A stretch of 64,000 nucleotides of DNA from Deltaproteobacteria bacterium (GTDB taxonomy: Bacteria > Myxococcota > Myxococcia > SLRQ01): contig SLRQ01000006.1 in the NCBI GenBank assembly GCA_007130885.1, positions 1-64,000 of the forward strand, written 5' to 3'. Made by a program: the position numbers and the translations under genes. The notes beneath the pieces were generated by a model. It made no database searches. It was not told the origin of the DNA and saw only the letters and a program-made list of their open reading frames with translations. Shown piece after piece: positions 33,547 to 42,307 of this stretch; within the stretch, counting starts at the first letter, position 1; the number at the start of each line of letters is the position of its first letter.

Positions 33547-34182
33547 TTACGGATCCCGTACAAAAGGGTTGCCGCGGCGTTCGGCGCCGAAGGTCGATAC
33601 CGGACCATGACCGGATATGAACTCGACATCGTCACCTAATGGGAAAAGATGCTCTTTTATGCATCGAATGAGAGCGTCGTGATCGCCGCCGGGGAAGTCC
33701 GTGCGACCGATGGAACCCTGAAACAAGACGTCACCTACCACCGCGATCCTAGAGGGGGGGTGGAAGAAAGCCACATGACCCGGGGTGTGTCCCGGGCAGT
33801 GGAGTACGTCCAGTTCAACATTTCCAAAGGAGACCTTGTCGCCGTGCTTCAGCCAGCGGTTTGGCTGGAATGGACGAGCGCCGGCGCCGCCGAACATTCT
33901 GTTCTGTTCTCCAAGAGAATCCACCCAGAACTTGTCGTCCTCGTGTGGTCCTTCGATGGGTACGTTCAGCCTCTCGGCGAGGTCTGCTACTCCGCCGGCG
34001 TGATCGATGTGTGCGTGCGTGACGAGGATCTTCTCGATCTCCAGCGAGGCCTCCTTCGCCGCCGCGATGATCCGGTCCACCTCTCCGCCGGGGTCGACGA
34101 CAGCAGCCTTGCCGGTCTCCTCGCAAGAAAGAATGGAGCAGTTTTGCTGAAAAGGCGTTACGGGGATGACAATGGCTTTCAT
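33547..34182 (-). CDS. MBL-fold hydrolase, glyoxalase II-like
   Basis: A 211-residue metallo-beta-lactamase-fold enzyme. Metal ligands: THAHIDHAGG (His56, His58, Asp60, His61), CPGHTPGH, VGDVLFQGSIGRTDFPGG and ISGHGPVS. The short form without the C-terminal helical domain is like YcbL, a type II glyoxalase. It probably hydrolyses a thioester such as S-lactoylglutathione or a related adduct. It sits 30 bp upstream of the membrane spermidine-synthase-like gene. Confidence 0.9.
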   Translation of the reverse strand: MKAIVIPVTPFQQNCSILSCEETGKAAVVDPGGEVDRIIAAAKEASLEIEKILVTHAHIDHAGGVADLAERLNVPIEGPHEDDKFWVDSLGEQNRMFGGAGARPFQPNRWLKHGDKVSFGNVELDVLHCPGHTPGHVAFFHPPSRIAVVGDVLFQGSIGRTDFPGGDHDALIRCIKEHLFPLGDDVEFISGHGPVSTFGAERRGNPFVRDP

Positions 34183-34253
34183 GGGAGCCGGATCCTACTC
34201 GGCTCGCCGCTCTAAACCAAGAATAACCGGTTGCCCGCAAGCGGATTGCTCGA

Positions 34254-36419
34254 TCACTCGAGCACAAAAGGCTCCGTAGTCAGGCTGTAGCTCTGATTGG
34301 CGCCATCAGGATCGAATAGCTCGTCCGGCCTCGTGACTCCAGGTTCGTCGCCTCGGTACCAGCCTTCCGCCCGAACGCGTACGGTCGTGGTTTCCCGCAC
34401 GCTCTGGGTCCGCCACCACGCCGTCCACTCGTCAGGAGCTTCGAAGAGGACCCACACGTCGCCGCTGGGGCCGGCCGCGACCTCTGTCCACTCGCCTTCG
34501 ACCTCGGCCTCGATGGTGACCGAAGGCGGAGGCATGTCGTTTGTTCCGCCGGCCCATGTGACTTCAATAGGCTCGTCACCAGGGTGTCCGTCTGCAGGTA
34601 TGGACAGAACAGTGCCGACCCTGTCGGGATCGGACGGCGGATTATCACCCGACATCTCCGTGACTACCTCATCCAGCGAAGCGAGATAGTCGGCAATCTC
34701 GGCGTAGCCTCGGTCATCCGCTCTTTGCCATGGAGAAGGTTCGACCTCGAAAGGCTCTCCACCAAGCAGCTCCCGGGTCATCCCGACTAGGGATCCGGCG
34801 ACTCGTTCGGCGGTTCCCGGCCCGTAAGTGGTAAGCGATTGCCTGTAATGCTCTCTGTTTTCGAACTCCCAGCGGGTAACGATGTAGCCCATGTAGCCGC
34901 CGGTCATGTTCGTGACCAGCGGCATGGGCACCCGCATCTCCTCGGGCACCGTACTGGTCTTGAAGTTCTGGCCTATACGCGCTCGCACCCAGTCGGGGGC
35001 GCTGTCGAAGACATAGCCCTGGTAAACCTCGTCCCAGCCTTCACCTATGCGGCTCTTGATGTTGAACGACAGGTCCGAGACGGTCTCGGCCGGTACACCG
35101 ATTAGGAGGACGTCGCCCAGGCGTACGAGGTGAAGTGGGAAGGTAGTCTTGTCGTTCATCAGTCGTACCATCGGAGTTAGAAAACCGCCCAGGTACGTGG
35201 AGTCCGGCATTGGGTGATCCGGCGGCCCGGAGATATCCCGTGCCATGTAGTCCAGCTTCGGTGTGGCATGGGCCTCGACGCTCCCCGTATCCTCCCAGGC
35301 ATCGCTCACGGCCGAGCCGATCATGTCACTCATGATATCCATGGCGTCGAAACCCTCTCGCCAGAAGATGTGATCGGGGTTGGCGCGCCCGCGGTCCGGC
35401 TCGCAGTCGCCGAGAGAGCCCGGCAGCCACATCCAGAAGCCTCCATGCTCGGATGTGAGCCTATGCTCGACATGAAGGGGCCACTCTCCCGAGGTTATGC
35501 CGTGGTGGTTGTCGAGTGTCTCGGGGTGCATGCCAAAAACGAAAACGGTGGCTAAATGGTCGCCGGAGATCATCTCCCCGTCTTCTCCTTGTTGCCCCGG
35601 GGACTCGAAGCGAAGTACGGCAAGCTCGTCGTCGAAGTAGTCTCTCGGGTATCCGACCTCGACCACCACCGGCTCGTCGCCGTCGGGAGGCAAGAGCTCC
35701 TCTTCTCTTGGACCTATGATGTTCTGCTGTACCTCGGAGTAGCTGGTTCGATGTGCGCGCATAACGGCCGGCTCGAGGTTTCGATCGGCCTCGATGATGG
35801 CGTCGGCGATCGCTCGCGTAACGTAGACGAAGTGACGGGGATCGAAGGCGTCGGCAAGGGACCAGACGCCCGCGGCGGGGCTGATGGCATGCGGAGCGGA
35901 GTGATTATGGGTTCCCGCAAGAAAGATGGCGTCTCGTTCGATGCCTGTCTCCTCATGGATGAGATCGGCTACCCTTGTTTGAATGTGCTCATGCATCAAG
36001 AAGATATCGGCGCGCACAAGGGCCACCTTTTGATCGCCACTTCGTAGTACGACGGCTTTTGCGTCGGGAGGAAGCTCCACCCCGTGTCCGTCCTCGAAGA
36101 AGAAGGCGTACTTTCCAGGTTCGACCGCATCCACCCTTTCCTCGAGCTTTTCGAGCGTCCAGGCGGTCAAGTCGTATATGAGCCACTCACGGTCATAATC
36201 CTCGTCGAGCAAGGTCTCCAGGATGTCTTGGAGCATGCTGGTCATGGCTTGAGTTTGCTCGGGCAGCGCCTCGGTTCCCACTTGACCGGGCTTTACTCCG
36301 ACCCGCCAATGCATCGGGGCTCTTGCAAACCCTACCTCGAGCTGCTCGTCCTTGCGGCAGCCGACGATCAGGGAGGAAATCACTAACAGGAAAACAACTC
36401 TGGTCAGATGTCGTTTCAT
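34254..36419 (-). CDS. Neutral/alkaline ceramidase-fold lipoprotein with altered active site
   Basis: A 721-residue predicted lipoprotein (lipobox IVGC, Cys21; start ATG 36419). The core matches the neutral ceramidase family: LAGTHNHSAPH (His171 and His173, zinc site), FGMHPETLDNHHGI (His298), LVRLGDVLLIGVPAE, and a C-terminal beta-sandwich with DEWTAWWR. In ceramidases the nucleophile is Ser in a GDVSP-type motif; here the same place reads GSLGDCEPD, with Glu340 where Ser is expected and Cys before it. The zinc ligands are kept, so the protein may have another reaction or only bind lipid. First gene of the run towards the MBL hydrolase, 71 bp away. Confidence 0.85.
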   Translation of the reverse strand: MKRHLTRVVFLLVISSLIVGCRKDEQLEVGFARAPMHWRVGVKPGQVGTEALPEQTQAMTSMLQDILETLLDEDYDREWLIYDLTAWTLEKLEERVDAVEPGKYAFFFEDGHGVELPPDAKAVVLRSGDQKVALVRADIFLMHEHIQTRVADLIHEETGIERDAIFLAGTHNHSAPHAISPAAGVWSLADAFDPRHFVYVTRAIADAIIEADRNLEPAVMRAHRTSYSEVQQNIIGPREEELLPPDGDEPVVVEVGYPRDYFDDELAVLRFESPGQQGEDGEMISGDHLATVFVFGMHPETLDNHHGITSGEWPLHVEHRLTSEHGGFWMWLPGSLGDCEPDRGRANPDHIFWREGFDAMDIMSDMIGSAVSDAWEDTGSVEAHATPKLDYMARDISGPPDHPMPDSTYLGGFLTPMVRLMNDKTTFPLHLVRLGDVLLIGVPAETVSDLSFNIKSRIGEGWDEVYQGYVFDSAPDWVRARIGQNFKTSTVPEEMRVPMPLVTNMTGGYMGYIVTRWEFENREHYRQSLTTYGPGTAERVAGSLVGMTRELLGGEPFEVEPSPWQRADDRGYAEIADYLASLDEVVTEMSGDNPPSDPDRVGTVLSIPADGHPGDEPIEVTWAGGTNDMPPPSVTIEAEVEGEWTEVAAGPSGDVWVLFEAPDEWTAWWRTQSVRETTTVRVRAEGWYRGDEPGVTRPDELFDPDGANQSYSLTTEPFVLE

Positions 36420-36681
36420 GGCCGATCCGGCTGATTGGAGTGGAATGATTGGCTCACGGTACCCGGATGCCCCGGTCTCCCGCAACCGCTGCGGTGCATC
36501 AGTGATCTGCCTCGATTCGTTCCCTCTATACAGGATTTCGAGCACAAGATGGGTGCAGGAGCTTTTCCTTGGGGCGGCAACCCAGCGGAGCCTTCCCGAT
36601 TGTTGGGGCGAGCCCGGGTTCCTAGCTGGAAATAGTGCGAAGTGAGTTCGCTCAAACCAGGTCAGGAAAAGGAGTCGGGAT

Positions 36682-37002
36682 ATGACCAGTAAGACTTTTG
36701 ATTATGGAAGTTATCCCCGTTATCTGAAAGACATGGGAAAGACAAACGCGGACAACGTCCTCAAAGCCGTGGGGCTTCAGACTCGACGACCCATGAGCAG
36801 GACGGTCTTCTCGGGAGCAGGCCTGGTCGGAGTAGGTGTTGCCGTCGGCCTAGGCCTCGGCATGCTGTTCGCGCCGCGTCGCGGTGAACAGCTCCGACGC
36901 GAAATGCGAGAGAAGGCCGAGACCATGAAAGAGCGCATGGGCGCATACAAGGCCAAGGTGGAGCAGAAGGCGGAGGAGCACCCGGCGCCACCCAACGCCT
37001 AA
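36682..37002 (+). CDS. YtxH-like small membrane protein
   Basis: A 106-residue protein. AAAGGAG precedes the ATG. A single membrane segment (about 44-63, GAGLVGVGVAVGLGLGMLFAP) ends in the APRRGEQLRREMREK block that defines YtxH proteins, followed by a charged helix (EKAETMKERMGAYKAKVEQK). YtxH proteins are general-stress-associated; their function is not known. Stand-alone, 200 bp before htrA. Confidence 0.88.
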   Translation: MTSKTFDYGSYPRYLKDMGKTNADNVLKAVGLQTRRPMSRTVFSGAGLVGVGVAVGLGLGMLFAPRRGEQLRREMREKAETMKERMGAYKAKVEQKAEEHPAPPNA

Positions 37003-37020
37003 AGCCGAAGTGACACCCAC

Positions 37021-37063
37021 GGCCAACGGTCACTCGCTGGTTTCGAGCTTCCGACCGTTGGCC
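37021..37063. other. 11-bp perfect inverted repeat between ytxH-like gene and htrA
   Basis: GGCCAACGGTC at 37021-37031 and GACCGTTGGCC at 37053-37063 are perfect complements with a 21-nt loop. It begins 18 bp after the YtxH-like stop. No T-run follows, so it is a terminator without U-tract or a binding site. Confidence 0.65.
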
Positions 37064-37202
37064 CGTGCGTACGGACGGCCGGGGTCGACACTGATTTCCT
37101 GAAGTAGGCTGGGCACCGAGTAGCGTGAGACGCAGTCCTTTTTTGGCGCGAAGGCACTCGTTCGCGAAAAGCCGGAGGCTTACGTGAACAGGGGAGGATT
37201 AC

Positions 37203-38474
37203 ATGAGACCAATCCGTCCATCGTTGGTCGTACTCGTCGCCGTCATTGCTGCTCTTGCTTATTGGGGATGCCGCCAGTACTCCAATGCGACCTCGGAGGA
37301 TCAGGCGGAGTCGGGTGGTAAACAAGCGGTCGAGGATTGTCCGGGAAAGGGTCCCGTCAATCCCGAAAATGATGAAGAGGCTGCAAGCTCGTCAGGGGAA
37401 GACGAGCAAGACCAGTTGGTCAGGGAATGGGAGCGAGAGCCGGAGCAACCGGTGCCTGATCGCCCTCGTGCCGTGGCTCCCCCAGTTTTCGGGGATGAAA
37501 CGCTTCCATCTTTGGCGCCTCTTGTGGAACGTCTCACACCAACAGTCGTCGGAGTGACCACCAGGACGTTGCGTCCCAGGCCCGGTCCACCCTTGCCTCC
37601 CGGGATTCCCCTGCCGCCTGGAACTCCGAGGGAGCGGGAAGAGATAGGCATAGGTTCCGGCGTTATAATTGCTCCCGAGGGTTTGGTCGTCACGAATGAT
37701 CACGTGATCGCCGATGCGGAGAGGCTGGAGGTGCAGTTGGCCGATGACCGCCGATTCGACGCGGAGATCGTCGGGCGTGACGAAGAGACCGATATCGCAT
37801 TGCTAAGGCTATCCGACGTGGATCAGCCTCTGCCGGCCGCCGATCTCGGCATCTCCGAGGATCTTCGAGTGGGTGACTACGTCATAGCGATTGGCAACCC
37901 ATTCGGCCTTTCGCTGACAGTGACCGCGGGCATCATATCGGCTCGCGCCCGCATGATAGGCGCGAGCCCCTTCGACGACTTTCTTCAAACGGATGCGGCG
38001 ATCAACCCCGGCAACTCCGGTGGTCCGCTGTTCAACCTCGATGGCGAGGTCGTAGGCATCAACACCGCCATCGTGGCGCCGGGGGAAGGAATCGGCTTCG
38101 CGGTCCCAATGGACTTGGTCAGGGCGCTGCTTCCACAGCTCTTGCAAGAAGGCAGGATCGTACGAGGGTACATGGGCGTGGTCGTCCAGGATGTTACTCC
38201 GCAGCTCGCCGAGCAGGTGGGAGCGGACGTCGAAGCCGGTGCCATGGCCGTATCGGTGGAGCGCCGAGGTCCGGCGGACCGTGCAGGCATAGTGGCTTCC
38301 GACATAATCATCTCGGTTGACGGAGAGCCGGTCGAGAATGCCGCCTCTCTCTCTCGCATCGTTGCGGGCATGGCTCCAGGAACGAGCGTCGAGTTCACGA
38401 TCATAAGGGACGGGCGAACGAGGTCGGTGGACCTCGAGCTCGGCGAGCGTCCTGCCGGCCACGCCTTGGAGTAG
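37203..38474 (+). CDS. HtrA/DegP-type serine protease with one PDZ domain
   Basis: A 423-residue periplasmic protease. GGGGAGG precedes the ATG. An N-terminal hydrophobic segment (7-22) anchors or exports it; a Cys at 23 follows but the lipobox is poor. Residues 28-95 are an acidic, Pro-rich linker. The catalytic triad is His167 (TNDHVI), Asp197 (TDIALLRL) and Ser272 (NPGNSGGPL). One PDZ domain follows (about 318-415, YMGVVVQDVTP, GPADRAGI). The single PDZ is as in DegS. It degrades or senses misfolded envelope proteins. The next gene starts on the base after its stop, so htrA, the permease and greB are probably one transcript. Confidence 0.95.
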   Translation: MRPIRPSLVVLVAVIAALAYWGCRQYSNATSEDQAESGGKQAVEDCPGKGPVNPENDEEAASSSGEDEQDQLVREWEREPEQPVPDRPRAVAPPVFGDETLPSLAPLVERLTPTVVGVTTRTLRPRPGPPLPPGIPLPPGTPREREEIGIGSGVIIAPEGLVVTNDHVIADAERLEVQLADDRRFDAEIVGRDEETDIALLRLSDVDQPLPAADLGISEDLRVGDYVIAIGNPFGLSLTVTAGIISARARMIGASPFDDFLQTDAAINPGNSGGPLFNLDGEVVGINTAIVAPGEGIGFAVPMDLVRALLPQLLQEGRIVRGYMGVVVQDVTPQLAEQVGADVEAGAMAVSVERRGPADRAGIVASDIIISVDGEPVENAASLSRIVAGMAPGTSVEFTIIRDGRTRSVDLELGERPAGHALE

Positions 38475-39539
38475 ATGACCGGCATGGATCAGCCTTCGCC
38501 TTGGAGAACCCGGCCGCTCGGCATGGTCGCGCGAGCCACTGCGGTCGTGATCCTCCTCGGGGGCTTGGCGGCGATCATCGTGCTTGGGCGAGTGGTATTC
38601 TTCATGGCGTTCTTCGCGGGCCTAGTGGCGGCGTTCTTGTCGGTGCCGGCGGGCTTGTTGGAGCGTTTGAGGGTGCCGCGGGTGGTGGCGACGGTCGTCT
38701 CCACTCTGCTTCTGCTCGCCTTGCTCGTGGGGCTTGGTGCGTTGGCGTGGCCGACCCTGCGGGAGCAGCTTGCCGAAATGGTCGAGGAGTTCCCGCAGGC
38801 GCTCATGGAACTCTTAGACTGGATCCAACGCCAGGTCATCGTCATCGTCGGCGACCCGGGTGCCGAAGCAATGGATGAGCTTGCCGATGCTCTGGTTGAT
38901 CAGGTAGCCGCCTTTGTTGCCGGAGCCTTGCCGGTACTGAATACTCTGCTGGGAGCCTTGGCCGGCCTCCTCGTTGCGCTGGCGGCCGGTTTCTATCTGG
39001 CGATAGAAGCTCCCAGGTTCGCAAGGCATGCCGTGAGAGTAGTTCCTCCCGCGGCCAGAGCCCGCCTTCGAGGTGCTCTGGACGAAACCGGCGGAACTTT
39101 GCGACGCTGGATGCTGGGGACGGTAATAAACATGATTTCGGTAGGAGTGATGACCACCATCGTCCTCTGGATTCTTGGTATACCGGCTCCATTCGCGCTT
39201 GGTTTCATCGCGGGAGTCCTCGAGTTCGTGCCCATAGTAGGACCCATTCTCGCCGCTATTCCTGCAGTGGTGCTCGCCTTGATAGTATCGCCCGAGCTGG
39301 CGCTTTGGGTCATACTCGCTTTCATCGTAATCCAGCAGGTGGAATCAAACTTTTTGTCTCCTCTGGTAATGAGAGGCGTGGTGAAATTGCCGCCGGCTCT
39401 AATAATTCTGTTTCAGGCCCTGATGTCCATCATGTTCGGCTTTCTCGGTCTCTTTCTTGCGGTGCCTTTGCTGATTGTCATCCTCGTCTTGGTCCGGCGC
39501 CTATACGTTGAGCCGATGGAGGAGGGAAGGGCCCTTTGA
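38475..39539 (+). CDS. AI-2E family (PerM-like) transporter
   Basis: A 354-residue polytopic membrane protein. About seven or eight hydrophobic segments, with the pair near the N-terminus (AVVILLGGLAAIIVLGRVVF, FLSVPAGLLERL), a long amphipathic part (residues 90-150) and the family block LGFIAGVLEFVPIVGPILAAIP, then QQVESNFLSPLVMRG. These are characteristic of the PerM/TqsA superfamily. Members export diverse substrates; AI-2 export is shown only for some. Start codon adjoins the htrA stop directly. Confidence 0.93.
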   Translation: MTGMDQPSPWRTRPLGMVARATAVVILLGGLAAIIVLGRVVFFMAFFAGLVAAFLSVPAGLLERLRVPRVVATVVSTLLLLALLVGLGALAWPTLREQLAEMVEEFPQALMELLDWIQRQVIVIVGDPGAEAMDELADALVDQVAAFVAGALPVLNTLLGALAGLLVALAAGFYLAIEAPRFARHAVRVVPPAARARLRGALDETGGTLRRWMLGTVINMISVGVMTTIVLWILGIPAPFALGFIAGVLEFVPIVGPILAAIPAVVLALIVSPELALWVILAFIVIQQVESNFLSPLVMRGVVKLPPALIILFQALMSIMFGFLGLFLAVPLLIVILVLVRRLYVEPMEEGRAL

Positions 39540-39551
39540 TAATGTCTCGAT

Positions 39552-40025
39552 ATGCCCAAACGCTACATAACTCCGGACGGCTTTCGGTGTCTCGAAGCTG
39601 AGCTGGACAGCTTATGGAGAAAGGAGCGGCCTCGAGTCGTGGAGGAGGTTGCCACCGCGGCCGCGCACGGCGATCGCTCGGAGAACGCCGAGTACATTTT
39701 CGGCAAGAAGAAGCTGCGTGAGATTGATCGCAGAATCCGCCGCATATCCAAGCTTTTGGATGTGCTGGAGGTGGTGAGGCCGGATCCCATGCAGGCCGGC
39801 CGCGTATTCTTCGGAGCGTGTGTGACGGTGGTCGACGAGGAGGGGGTGGAGTCTACCTATGCCATAGTGGGACCGGACGAGATTGATCTGAAGGCCCGGC
39901 GCATCAGCGTGGAGTCACCGATGGCCAAGGCTTTGATCGGCAAGCGCGTGGGAGATGTGGCTACCGTCCGGCGGCCGGCGGGAGAAGTAGAAGTGGAGAT
40001 AGTGACCGTCGAGTACGGCCTTTGA
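39552..40025 (+). CDS. greB: Transcription elongation factor GreB
   Basis: A 157-residue transcript-cleavage factor. The N-terminal coiled coil carries HGDRSENAEY, with Asp41 and Glu44, the acidic tip residues that act in the RNA polymerase active site; KKKLREIDRRIRRI and VFFGACVTVVDEEGVE, IVGPDEID and SPMAKALIGKRVGD follow. The FFGA and longer basic N-terminal part fit GreB rather than GreA. It is 12 bp after the permease gene. Confidence 0.95.
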   Translation: MPKRYITPDGFRCLEAELDSLWRKERPRVVEEVATAAAHGDRSENAEYIFGKKKLREIDRRIRRISKLLDVLEVVRPDPMQAGRVFFGACVTVVDEEGVESTYAIVGPDEIDLKARRISVESPMAKALIGKRVGDVATVRRPAGEVEVEIVTVEYGL

Positions 40026-40053
40026 GAAACACAGCTTCTCGGCTCCACTGGGT

Positions 40054-42090
40054 TTAGCCGTTGCTTGCTGCCTCGGCTTTCAGATCGAGCTGCTCCACAG
40101 CGAGCCTTGCCACGTTCGCGGCGGTGAGACCGAAGTGTTCGTACAGCTCCTCATATGGCCCGGAGGCTCCGAACGTATCAATGGTCAACATGCCGGCGTT
40201 AGCTCCGACCCACCGTTCCCAGCCGAAGCTGGAGGCCGCCTCGATTACGACCTTGGCCCGTGCGTTGTTCGGGAGTACCAAGGAGCGATAAGCAGCGTCC
40301 TGTTCGGCGAACAGCTCCCAGCTAGGCATGGAGACGACTCTTGTGGGTATGCCGTCTTTCTGAAGCAGCTCTCGGCCTTCCAGGGCTATGTGAACCTCGC
40401 TTCCGCTTGCGACCAGCAATGTCTCCGGTTCCCCCCCTTCGGCCTCCGCCAGGATGTATGCTCCCTTGTGAAGCCCCTCCGCCCCTTCATAAGAGAGGCG
40501 ATTCAGTATCGGCAGATCCTGCCTCGTTAGTATCAACGCCGCGGGACCGGAGCGGGTGAGAGCCGCTTTCCACGCTTCACGCGTCTCATTCGCGTCGCAA
40601 GGGCGTATCACCGTCATGTTCGGGATAGCACGTAGAGAAGCTAGGTGTTCGATGGGTTGATGAGTAGGGCCGTCTTCGCCGAGCCCGATGGAGTCGTGGG
40701 TGAAGACGTAGCGACACGGGATATCCATGAGAGCGGCAAGTCGCATCGACGGTCTCATGTAATCAGCGAACGCCAGGAAGGTGGCTCCAAATGGAATTGC
40801 GCCGCCGTGCAGGGCCATGCCGCCCACGGCGGCGGCCATTGCATGCTCTCGAATGCCGAAGTGAACGTTGCGAGGTATGCCGCTTTGTTTCGGAGTGAAG
40901 TCGGCCTCGCCCCGCAGGTAGGTGTTGTTCGAGCCCGCGAGGTCGGCGGAGCCGCCGATGATCTCGGGGATCTTGCTTGCAAGCTCGTTTAGGACCTTGC
41001 CCGAGGCCTTTCTAGTCGCGATCTTTCCATCCTCGGGTGAGAACTCGGGAAGCTCGCTGTTCCAATCATCCGGGAGCCTCCCCTCCAAGGTCCGGTCGAG
41101 CTCGTCTGCGAGATAAGGGTGTGCCGTGCGCCATGCCTCCACCCGTCCGGCCCAGACGTCCCTATGCTCGCGCCCTCGTTCCTTGGCGGTATCGGCGGCT
41201 TCAGTGATCTGCTCCGGAACGAGGAAGGTCTCGTCGGTGGGCCATCCCATGACTTCCTTGGTATTCTTGACCTCTTCTTCCCCGAGCGGGGCGCCGTGTG
41301 CCTTGGGTGAGTCCTGCCGATTAGGCGCGGGATAGCCGATTACGGTGCGTACACGGACGAAGCTGGGCCTTGGATCGTCCATGGCCTCCTTCGCCACGGC
41401 TTCTATGGCGTCCATGTCTTCGCCGTTGTCGACACCCGTCGTGTGCCAACCGAGAGCCGAGAACCTAGACATTACGTCTTCTGTGAAGGAAATGTCCGTG
41501 CGGCCGTCGATGGTGATCCGGTTGTCGTCCCAGAAAACCACGAGCTGACCGAGACCCAAGTGCCCCGCCAGCGATGCGGCTTCCATGCTCACTCCCTCCA
41601 TGATGTCACCGTCGGAAGCGATCACGAAGACCTTGTGCTCGAAAAGCGGGTGAGAGGGTTTATCGAAGCGCCGGGACAAGTTGCGGGCGGCCATGGCCAT
41701 GCCGACGGCATGACCGAAGCCTTGACCTAGAGGCCCAGTGGTCATCTCCACGCCGGCGGTATGGCGATACTCCGGATGGCCGGGAGTTGCGCTGCCCATT
41801 TGGCGGAAGCGCTTGATCTCGGCCAATGGGAGGTCGTATCCGGTCAGATGAAGCAGGCCGTAGTGAAGCATTGAGGCATGGCCGGCGGACAGGACGAAGC
41901 GATCCCTGGCGATCCAGTCCGGCAACTTCGGGTCGTGCCTGCGGAGACGAGTGAATATCGTCCACCCCAGCGGGGCCAGCGCCAGCGGAGCGCCCGGGTG
42001 GCCGGACTTCGCGGCCTCTATCGCATCCATCGAGAGCGTGCGTAGGGTGTCGACTGCGAGCTTGTCTAAATGAGGATGTGGAGAAGGCAT
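40054..42090 (-). CDS. tkt: Transketolase
   Basis: A 678-residue thiamine-diphosphate enzyme of the pentose phosphate pathway. AGGAG lies eight bases before ATG 42090, preferred over GTG 42099. Seen: DTLRTLSMDAIEAAKSGHPG, GHASMLHYGLLHLTGYDLP, TTGPLGQGFGHAVGMAMA, the ThDP motif SDGDIMEGVSMEAASLAGHL, GIREHAMAAAVGGMALHGG and THDSIGLGEDGPTHQPIE. Length and motif order are those of bacterial TktA. It converges on greB. Confidence 0.98.
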   Translation of the reverse strand: MPSPHPHLDKLAVDTLRTLSMDAIEAAKSGHPGAPLALAPLGWTIFTRLRRHDPKLPDWIARDRFVLSAGHASMLHYGLLHLTGYDLPLAEIKRFRQMGSATPGHPEYRHTAGVEMTTGPLGQGFGHAVGMAMAARNLSRRFDKPSHPLFEHKVFVIASDGDIMEGVSMEAASLAGHLGLGQLVVFWDDNRITIDGRTDISFTEDVMSRFSALGWHTTGVDNGEDMDAIEAVAKEAMDDPRPSFVRVRTVIGYPAPNRQDSPKAHGAPLGEEEVKNTKEVMGWPTDETFLVPEQITEAADTAKERGREHRDVWAGRVEAWRTAHPYLADELDRTLEGRLPDDWNSELPEFSPEDGKIATRKASGKVLNELASKIPEIIGGSADLAGSNNTYLRGEADFTPKQSGIPRNVHFGIREHAMAAAVGGMALHGGAIPFGATFLAFADYMRPSMRLAALMDIPCRYVFTHDSIGLGEDGPTHQPIEHLASLRAIPNMTVIRPCDANETREAWKAALTRSGPAALILTRQDLPILNRLSYEGAEGLHKGAYILAEAEGGEPETLLVASGSEVHIALEGRELLQKDGIPTRVVSMPSWELFAEQDAAYRSLVLPNNARAKVVIEAASSFGWERWVGANAGMLTIDTFGASGPYEELYEHFGLTAANVARLAVEQLDLKAEAASNG

Positions 42091-42225
42091 GTTCGTCACT
42101 CCTCGCGGCCGATCTCATCCGGGGTTCCGTCCTTGCCGGAGGCGGCGGCGGGTACGCTTGAGAAAGGTTGAGCCCGTCTTGCACGCGCGTTCTACTTGGC
42201 AAGTCGCCAGGGGGCAAGGGTAGCC

Positions 42226-42272
42226 GGAAAAAACCGGCCGGGGGGGGCGCCCTAGGTGCCCCCCCCCTGTTC
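42226..42272 (-). terminator. Strong rho-independent terminator after hflC
   Basis: On the minus strand GGGGGGGGC pairs with GCCCCCCCC across a short loop containing CACCTAGG, followed by GGCCGG and TTTTTT. It starts about 36 bp after the hflC stop. A T-run after a GC-rich stem is the textbook form; this is the clearest terminator in the window. Confidence 0.85.
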
Positions 42273-42307
42273 CTGTCTTCCGCGAGGAGCGTGCCGCTCT
42301 CGAGCTG

